From assembly GCA_964396685.1 (NCBI GenBank), contig CAYNFS010000012.1:1-33232 (forward strand): a stretch of DNA of 33,232 bases, written 5' to 3'. Every line of letters starts with the position of its first letter. The stretch's first letter is position 1. Source of the DNA: CAYNFS01 sp964396685 (GTDB lineage Bacteria; Patescibacteriota; Doudnabacteria; UBA920; 2-01-FULL-46-14). Below the pieces are notes generated by a model that saw only the letters and a list, made by a program, of their open reading frames with translations, had not been told where the DNA came from and searched no databases. The position numbers were made by a program, and so were the translations under genes. Positions 32,573 to 33,232 of the stretch are shown here, one piece after another.

Positions 32573-33148
32573 CTAGGTAATGATCTTATCAATTATCCCA
32601 TACTTCTTGGCATCTTCGGCAATCATGAAGAAATCCCGGTCAGTGTCTTTTTCAAGCTTGGCGATGGGCTGGCCAGTGTGCTTGGAGAGAATTTTGTCAA
32701 TCTGCTCTTTGATCCGCAGCATTTCTTTGGTCTGAATCGCGACATCCTTGGCCTGCCCCTCGGCCCCGCCCATGACCTGATGAATCAAAACCCGGGCATT
32801 GGGAAGAGCAAACCTTTTCCCCGAGGCGCCGGCCGCGAGCAACACAGCGGCAGCGGAAGCGGCTTGCCCCACGCAAATCGTCACGATATCAGATTTGACA
32901 TACTGCATAGTATCGTAGATCGCCAGAGCCGCAGTCACCGAACCTCCCGGCGAGTTGATATACATTTTAATTTCTTTTTTGGGGTCTTCGGCCTCGAGGA
33001 ACAGGAGCTGCGCTATCGTGAGATTGGCAACGTGGTCGTCAATCGGCTCGCCCAAAAAAATGATTCGCTCCTTGAGAAGCCGCGAATAAATATCATACGC
33101 GCGTTCCCCGAATGGGGATTTGTCGATGACCATTGGTACTAAAGGCAT
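32573..33148 (-). CDS. clpP: ATP-dependent Clp protease proteolytic subunit ClpP
   Basis: 191 residues, full length. Catalytic triad: S98 (GQAASAA), H123 (RVLIHQ), D172 (DRDFFM). INSPGGSVTAALAIYDTM and GRIxLPNARV-like FALPNARVLIHQ are conserved. Gln replaces the usual Met before AAS (GQAAS), a common variant. The start MPLVPMVIDKSPFGERAYDIYSRLL is the normal N-terminus, with ribosome site AAAGGAGCG. ClpP forms the tetradecameric chamber that degrades proteins fed by ClpX or ClpC. Confidence 0.97.
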   Translation of the reverse strand: MPLVPMVIDKSPFGERAYDIYSRLLKERIIFLGEPIDDHVANLTIAQLLFLEAEDPKKEIKMYINSPGGSVTAALAIYDTMQYVKSDIVTICVGQAASAAAVLLAAGASGKRFALPNARVLIHQVMGGAEGQAKDVAIQTKEMLRIKEQIDKILSKHTGQPIAKLEKDTDRDFFMIAEDAKKYGIIDKIIT

Positions 33149-33232
33149 AGACGCTCCTTTCTTTGAAGATAAAGTAGGAATTAGAAATTAGTTATTAGGA
33201 ATTTGCCGACTCGGCTCCTTGCGGTGCAGTAT

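Overview
The window looks like a piece of a Candidate Phyla Radiation (Patescibacteria, most likely Parcubacteria-type) genome. The reasons are a compact layout with many ATGA or zero-gap junctions, a single-locus type IV pilus cluster with CPR-style pilins, a 16S rRNA gene interrupted by a group I intron, lineage-typical palindromic repeats, and a small-genome gene set. TGA is used as a stop (for example pilC and the DUF4258 gene), so the UGA=Gly code of Gracilibacteria/Absconditabacteria is unlikely. A run of Ns at 30379-30431 shows this is a scaffold joined inside the 16S gene.

Layout. (1) 1-973, minus strand: the 5' part of 23S rRNA with a small AT-rich intervening sequence, a boxA and its own consensus promoter. 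(2) 1073-6383: a membrane-anchored protein with a pilin-like C-terminus, a GT-C type membrane glycosyltransferase, NAD-dependent DNA ligase and a LysM protein. (3) 17689-6467, minus strand: a full type IV pilus locus, pilM-N-O-(P-like)-B-receiver-T-C, then from an internal promoter two pilins, prepilin peptidase and four minor pilins. PilM/N/O form the inner-membrane platform, PilB extends, PilT retracts, PilC anchors the motor, and PilD processes every prepilin in the same locus. (4) 17713-18650: tRNA-Ile(GAT), a small membrane protein, tRNA-Ala(TGC) and a DUF4258/DUF2283 pair. (5) 18776-23287: a hypothetical protein, acylphosphatase, KhpA, an HtrA-like protease, a DEAD-box helicase and a Fic protein. 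(6) 23458-28861: an accessory defence/toxin region with HigBA and a four-gene operon (single-chain restriction-modification enzyme, 2-TM protein, 98-aa protein, TIR protein). It is bordered by an integrase remnant. (7) 29199-32568, minus strand: a stand-alone 16S rRNA unit with promoter, boxA, a leader/trailer processing stem, an extended helix 6 and a group I intron. (8) clpP at the right end.

The most unusual items are as follows. The 16S group I intron carries, on the opposite strand and inside a core-stem loop, an independent mini-gene for a 53-residue membrane protein. The scaffold also retains an apparently intron-free 16S junction next to the gap. 16S and 23S are separate transcription units, and the tRNA-Ile/tRNA-Ala pair that usually sits between them lies elsewhere. 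The R-M/2-TM/98-aa/TIR operon is a candidate uncharacterised defence system. The fic and higBA promoters share an operator-like sequence.
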